The translations under genes were made by a program, and so were the position numbers. Positions 33,293 through 36,712 of a DNA stretch of 36,712 nt are shown piece after piece. Position 1 is the first letter of the stretch. Every line of letters starts with the position of its first letter. Location of the stretch: positions 1-36,712 of the forward strand of contig NZ_KV797917.1 of NCBI RefSeq assembly GCF_001809535.1, in the 5' to 3' direction. The notes under the pieces were generated by a model. That model made no database searches, had not been told where the DNA came from, and was given only the letters and a program-made list of their open reading frames with translations. This stretch comes from Aerococcus sp. HMSC062A02. Lineage in GTDB: Bacteria; Bacillota; Bacilli; Lactobacillales; Aerococcaceae.

Positions 33293-34286
33293 CCGTATTG
33301 ACGAAGCGGCCCAGCAATTACGGGATGGCCAACTGGTGGCTTTTCCCACAGAGACGGTCTTTGGTCTCGGCGCCATCGCCAATAACGACCAAGCCGTCCA
33401 ATCCGTCTACCAAGTCAAAGGACGGCCGAGCGATAATCCCCTGATTGTCCACCTGGCCCACAAGGAAGACCTCTTCGCCTATGTGAGAGACCTGACCCCT
33501 GACCAAGTAAGCTGGGTGAAAAAACTCCAGGAGGCTTTCTGGCCAGGTCCTTTGACTCTAATCCTGCCCGTCAAGGAAGGGGTCTTCGCCCCTACAGTGA
33601 CGGGTGGCTTGGATACGGTAGGGCTCAGGATGCCGGACCATCCCTTGACCCTAGAGTTAATCGAAGCGGTGGGCTTTCCGCTTGTGGGGCCTTCTGCCAA
33701 CCTGTCAGGGAAGCCTAGTCCGACCAAGCTAGACCATGTCCGCCACGACTTCGACGGGAAGATTGCGGGTATCCTAGCTAGCCAACCCACTCGAATCGGG
33801 GTTGAGTCTACGGTCCTCGATCTGTCAGACCCGCGCGGCCTCTTTATCCTGCGCCCAGGCCATATCTCTAGGGGCGAGATCGAGACGGTTCTTGATGGGC
33901 CTGAGGTATCTTACCCCGACCAATTAACGGTGGAAGCTGACCAACAACCCAAGGCACCCGGGATGAAGTACCGCCACTACAGCCCCCATGAGACGGTTTA
34001 TGCCGTGGCGGCTGAGCGGATGGCGGAAGTCATTCAAGCTAATACTGATAAGGCCATCTTCTGCGCCGGACAGGAGGCTAGCTTGGCTGGCCTGCCTCCT
34101 GTCGCCCAGACCTATTCCTTGGGCCCAAGCCTGGAGACTGCTACCCAGCGCCTTTTCGACGCCTTGCGGAAAGCCGATGACAGCCAGGATATTGACCTGA
34201 TCCTCGTGGAATGGATCGACGCGGGCGAAGCCTCAGCAGGCTACCAGAACCGCCTGCTCAAGGCCAGCAGCCAGGTCTTTGCCTAG
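33270..34286 (+). CDS. tsaC: Threonylcarbamoyl-AMP synthase (Sua5/YwlC type)
   Basis: Makes threonylcarbamoyl-AMP from threonine, bicarbonate and ATP for the t6A37 modification of ANN-reading tRNAs. The 338-aa product has the YrdC-like domain (about 1-205) with PTETVFGLGA, KGRPSDNPLIVH and VGPSANLSGKPSPT, a linker, and the C-terminal Sua5 domain. It is thus the longer Sua5 form, as in Bacillus YwlC. I chose the ATG at 33270, preceded by AAGGAG; the frame from 33207 would start deep inside prmC. Last gene of the tdk cluster; no clear terminator was seen in the 107 bp before upp. Confidence 0.93.
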   Translation: MTEIYQSDRIDEAAQQLRDGQLVAFPTETVFGLGAIANNDQAVQSVYQVKGRPSDNPLIVHLAHKEDLFAYVRDLTPDQVSWVKKLQEAFWPGPLTLILPVKEGVFAPTVTGGLDTVGLRMPDHPLTLELIEAVGFPLVGPSANLSGKPSPTKLDHVRHDFDGKIAGILASQPTRIGVESTVLDLSDPRGLFILRPGHISRGEIETVLDGPEVSYPDQLTVEADQQPKAPGMKYRHYSPHETVYAVAAERMAEVIQANTDKAIFCAGQEASLAGLPPVAQTYSLGPSLETATQRLFDALRKADDSQDIDLILVEWIDAGEASAGYQNRLLKASSQVFA

Positions 34287-34321
34287 GCTGAGCTTTTCAT
34301 CGACTAAACAGCTATTTCTCT

Positions 34322-34349
34322 TTGCAATTAGCTGAATTAGTGGTAAAGT
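34322..34349 (+). promoter_or_regulatory. Promoter of upp
   Basis: TTGCAA (34322-34327), 16 bases, TAAAGT (34344-34349), about 45 bases before the upp ATG. No PyrR-type or other attenuator was visible in the short leader. Confidence 0.5.
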
Positions 34350-34393
34350 AAGTAGAGAAGTTTGACTACGAATCTAAATATTGGAGGCAAAAA

Positions 34394-35029
34394 ATGGGAA
34401 AATTACACGTGATTGATCATCCATTGGTCCAACATAAGATGACCTTGTTACGGGATAAGAACTTAGGGAGCAAGGGTTTCCGTGAACTTGTCAATGAGAT
34501 TACGGTCTTCCTCGGCTATGAAGTCACCCGCAGTCTACCACTTGAAGAAGTGGAAGTCGAAACACCAGTTGCTATGACCAAACAAAAAATGATCACCGGT
34601 AAAAAAGTCGCTATCGCACCGATCCTGAGAGCTGGTTTGGGTATGGTTGATGGGATCCTCACCCTGGTACCAGCTGCTAAGGTGGGCCATATTGGCATGT
34701 TCCGTGATGAAGAAACCTTGGAACCCCAAGAATACTTCTTCAAGATGCCTAATGACATTGAAGAGCGCCAAGTGATTATTGTCGACCCCATGCTCGCAAC
34801 TGGGGGCTCAGCCCTTATGGCTATCGACTCCTTGGTGAAACGCGATGTGGACCCTGCCCACATTGACTTTGTCTGCCTGGTTTCCGCACCAGAAGGGGTT
34901 AAGGCTATTCAAGACAAGTATCCAGAAGTCGACATCTATACAGCCGCTCTGGACGAAAAACTAAATGAACATGGCTATATTGTTCCGGGCCTCGGTGACG
35001 CTGGTGACCGTCTCTTCGGGACCCTCTAA
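34394..35029 (+). CDS. upp: Uracil phosphoribosyltransferase
   Basis: Converts uracil and PRPP to UMP in pyrimidine salvage. The 211-aa protein has the family start [20 protein letters not shown], the PRPP loop [11 protein letters not shown] and the C-terminal uracil-binding [20 protein letters not shown] precedes the ATG. It has its own promoter and a strong terminator. In Bacillus it is followed by the ATP synthase operon. Here murA comes next. Confidence 0.97.
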   Translation: MGKLHVIDHPLVQHKMTLLRDKNLGSKGFRELVNEITVFLGYEVTRSLPLEEVEVETPVAMTKQKMITGKKVAIAPILRAGLGMVDGILTLVPAAKVGHIGMFRDEETLEPQEYFFKMPNDIEERQVIIVDPMLATGGSALMAIDSLVKRDVDPAHIDFVCLVSAPEGVKAIQDKYPEVDIYTAALDEKLNEHGYIVPGLGDAGDRLFGTL

Positions 35030-35044
35030 GCCAGCCGCATACAA

Positions 35045-35100
35045 AAATCCAAGTCAGTCCCTCACTAGAAGTGGGGAGACTTTATCACTTGGATTTTTTT
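35045..35100 (+). terminator. Terminator of upp
   Basis: AAATCCAAGT (35045-35054) pairs with ACTTGGATTT (35087-35096). An inner stem of AGTC and CCTCACT with AGTG and GGGGAGACT stacks within, and T runs to 35100. Confidence 0.9.
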
Positions 35101-35103
35101 GTG

Positions 35104-35109
35104 TATAAT
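35104..35109 (+). promoter_or_regulatory. -10 box of murA
   Basis: TATAAT four bases past the T run of the upp terminator, about 40 bases before the murA ATG. The -35 region would lie inside the terminator stem; no good hexamer is seen. A frame starting at the TTG of 35116 begins at the likely transcription start and is not used. Confidence 0.45.
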
Positions 35110-35148
35110 AGTTAATTGAATACTGATGAAGGTGGTGTTTCCAGTTAC

Positions 35149-36450
35149 ATGGAGAATATAATTGTGCGGGGAGGCAAGACCCTCCAGGGAGAGGTCAAGG
35201 TTGATGGGGCCAAGAATGCGGTCCTACCGATTTTAGCTGCGACCCTCTTAGCCTCTGAAGGGAAAAATTTAATCAACAACGTTCCGCTCTTATCGGACGT
35301 CTATATTATGAAAGAAGTGCTGGCTTACTTGGACGCAGAAGTCCACTTTGACGAAGCCAAGCAACAAATTGAAGTGGTCTCAGAAGGCCAGTTAAGGACC
35401 GAAACGCCCTTTGAACTGGTCTGCAAGATGCGTGCTTCCGTTGTAGTCATGGGTCCGCTCCTGGCCCGTTTTGGCCATGTCAAGGTCGCTATGCCAGGTG
35501 GCTGTGCCATTGGCTCGCGGCCGATCGACCTCCATATCAAGGGCTTTGAAGCCTTGGGAGCTGAGGTCACCATGACCAATGGCTATGTTGAAGCCCGGGC
35601 CGACCAGCTTGTGGGGACTGATATATATCTGGACTTCCCCAGCGTCGGTGCGACCGAAAACATCATGATGGCCGCCGTCCTGGCCGAAGGAGTCACCACG
35701 ATTGAAAATGTGGCCAAGGAACCAGAAATCGTCGACTTAGCCAACTACCTCAACCGGATGGGAGCCCAAGTCCAGGGCGCCGGGACCGATACCATTAAGA
35801 TTACGGGTGTCGAATCCATGCACGGGACCGACCACTGCGTCATCCCCGACCGGATTGAAGCCGGAACCTTTATCCTAGCCACTGCCGTTGCCGGGGGCGA
35901 GGTCCTGGTCAAGGATGCTCTGGTCGAACACAACTTGCCTCTGATCTCCAAGTTACGAGAAATGGGAGTCGAAATCGTGGAAGAAATGGACGCTGTCCTG
36001 GTGAAATCAGAAGGCCAGTTGAAGGCAACAAATGTCAAAACCCTGCCTTATCCCGGCTTCCCAACCGACCTCCAGGCGCCCTTTACCATCGCCCAAATTC
36101 GTGCAGAAGGTGGTTCGGTTATGGAAGAGACGGTCTTCGAGAACCGCTTCATGCACCTGGAAGAACTCCGCCGTATGGATGCCCAATTCAAGATCCACGG
36201 CGATACCGTGAGCTTCGAAGGCCCTAGTCAACTCCAAGCTGCCAGTGTCCAAGCGACCGACCTGAGAGCCGCTGCAGCCTTGATTATCGCGGGTCTGGTG
36301 GCAGAAGGCACGACTGTTGTCTCTCAATTGCAGTACCTGGACCGGGGCTACCACCACTTGGAAGATAAGCTTCAAGCCTTGGGGGCGGATATCAAGCGGA
36401 TTGACGCCGACGAATTGCAAAGCCGGCCAGCCAGCGACTTCTTCGACTAG
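35149..36450 (+). CDS. murA: UDP-N-acetylglucosamine 1-carboxyvinyltransferase
   Basis: First committed enzyme of peptidoglycan synthesis, transferring enolpyruvyl from PEP to UDP-GlcNAc; target of fosfomycin. The 433-aa protein starts [12 protein letters not shown], has [12 protein letters not shown] with its catalytic Lys and Asn, and the reactive Cys119 in [12 protein letters not shown] (Cys, not the Asp found in fosfomycin-resistant forms). The ATG at 35149 gives the family N-terminus; AAGGTGG lies 13 bases before it, rather far. It is followed eight bases later by epuA. Confidence 0.96.
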   Translation: MENIIVRGGKTLQGEVKVDGAKNAVLPILAATLLASEGKNLINNVPLLSDVYIMKEVLAYLDAEVHFDEAKQQIEVVSEGQLRTETPFELVCKMRASVVVMGPLLARFGHVKVAMPGGCAIGSRPIDLHIKGFEALGAEVTMTNGYVEARADQLVGTDIYLDFPSVGATENIMMAAVLAEGVTTIENVAKEPEIVDLANYLNRMGAQVQGAGTDTIKITGVESMHGTDHCVIPDRIEAGTFILATAVAGGEVLVKDALVEHNLPLISKLREMGVEIVEEMDAVLVKSEGQLKATNVKTLPYPGFPTDLQAPFTIAQIRAEGGSVMEETVFENRFMHLEELRRMDAQFKIHGDTVSFEGPSQLQAASVQATDLRAAAALIIAGLVAEGTTVVSQLQYLDRGYHHLEDKLQALGADIKRIDADELQSRPASDFFD

Positions 36451-36458
36451 GTGGTCCT

Positions 36459-36638
36459 ATGGCGAAATCAAGGCGCGGCCTGAGGACCTGGCAGCGCTGG
36501 GGCCTCTATCTCCTGGCCCTGGTCTGCCTCTTTCTTATCGGCCTCATGCTAGGCTATGGCCTGGTCAGCGACTATTTCTTCCTTAAGGTCTTTGACGGCG
36601 AGGTCTGGCAGCATTTGTTGGATTATTTTAGGGGATAG
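36459..36638 (+). CDS. epuA: EpuA-type small membrane protein (DNA-directed RNA polymerase subunit beta family)
   Basis: A 59-aa protein with a basic N-terminus (MAKSRRGLRTWQRW), one hydrophobic segment (LYLLALVCLFLIGLMLGYGL) and a short tail ending HLLDYFRG. It matches the small EpuA-like proteins encoded just after murA in streptococci and relatives, often labelled DNA-directed RNA polymerase subunit beta although a polymerase role is not evident from sequence. The start is the ATG eight bases after the murA stop; GGTGG overlaps that gap. Position after murA is the strongest support. It may be linked to the envelope or to uptake; function is uncertain. Confidence 0.8.
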   Translation: MAKSRRGLRTWQRWGLYLLALVCLFLIGLMLGYGLVSDYFFLKVFDGEVWQHLLDYFRG

Positions 36639-36665
36639 GGTTTTATTAAATGAAAAAATATTTAG

Positions 36666-36712
36666 TGAATTGTATTGGTGAGCATGCGTTCCGTCTTGAA
36701 AGTGATCGTTAA
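36666..36712 (+). repeat. Arm of the TGAGCATCCG repeat family (copy 3), cut by the window end
   Basis: TGAATTGTATTGGTGAGCAT, then GCGTT and, after a short divergent part, TGATCGTTA. It matches copy 2 on its left side and the 24281 element on its right side. It lies 28 bases after epuA and runs into the window end, so a full inverted-repeat element may continue beyond. A 20-codon frame (36650-36712) crosses it but has no ribosome site. Confidence 0.55.

Noticed and set aside
36650-36712. 20-codon frame after epuA ending exactly at the window end
   Set aside because: No ribosome site; it overlaps a repeat arm found at two other non-coding places.
1-36712. CRISPR array, transposase, integrase or phage genes
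   Set aside because: No regularly spaced direct repeats and no such protein families were seen on either strand.

Overview
The window looks like chromosomal sequence from a low-to-mid GC Gram-positive bacterium of the order Lactobacillales, most likely Aerococcaceae (an Aerococcus-type genome). This is an inference. It rests on a PepO-type M13 peptidase, a glgBCDA glycogen operon with a GlgD subunit, MurT/GatD, an EpuA-type small protein after murA, strong AGGAGG ribosome sites and TTGACA/TATAAT promoters. Most genes are intact housekeeping genes. No prophage, plasmid, insertion-sequence transposase or CRISPR array was seen.

Layout. 1-1300: a truncated copy of a structured repeat, a divergent pair of small XRE regulators around an operator-like region, and an unknown 95-aa protein. 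1.4-7.3 kb: pepO, argS, a lone O-antigen-ligase-like membrane protein and a papain/C39-like protein of unknown role. 7.4-10.3 kb: a large P2-type cation ATPase on the minus strand. Its leader carries a manganese riboswitch (yybP-ykoY class) ending in a terminator, so it is probably a Mn2+ (or Mn2+/Ca2+) exporter. 10.4-14.4 kb: a 64-aa HTH-like protein, tex, a SprT-family gene broken by a frameshift at a run of seven G, a zinc-ribbon membrane protein and tRNA-Leu(GAG). 14.5-15.6 kb: a non-coding stretch with a possible tiny membrane peptide, a glyoxalase-family gene, and a promoter-structured RNA-terminator cassette with a cre-like site just before the glycogen genes. 15.6-21.3 kb: glgB-glgC-glgD-glgA. 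21.4-28 kb: an AbgA-like M20 hydrolase, aspartate kinase, uppP, a 6-phosphogluconolactonase-family protein and an AI-2E-family transporter. 28.2-30.2 kb: murT-gatD. 30.2-30.5 kb: a full copy of the structured repeat, built of three consecutive stem-closed modules. 30.6-36.6 kb: tdk-prfA-prmC-tsaC, then upp, then murA-epuA.

How the genes work together. glgBCDA makes glycogen: ADP-glucose by GlgC/GlgD, chain growth by GlgA, branching by GlgB. MurA, MurT/GatD and UppP all act on peptidoglycan precursors. tdk and upp are pyrimidine salvage. PrfA and PrmC act in translation termination, and ArgS, TsaC and the tRNA belong to tRNA supply and modification.

The parts least explained by known families are non-coding: the modular hairpin repeat (30211-30499, partial copy 1-121), the structured RNA before glgB (about 15393-15554), and a second intergenic repeat family (a 178-bp inverted-repeat element at 24281-24458 with single arms at 28039-28080 and 36666-36712). 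All calls were made by eye; no search or folding program was run.
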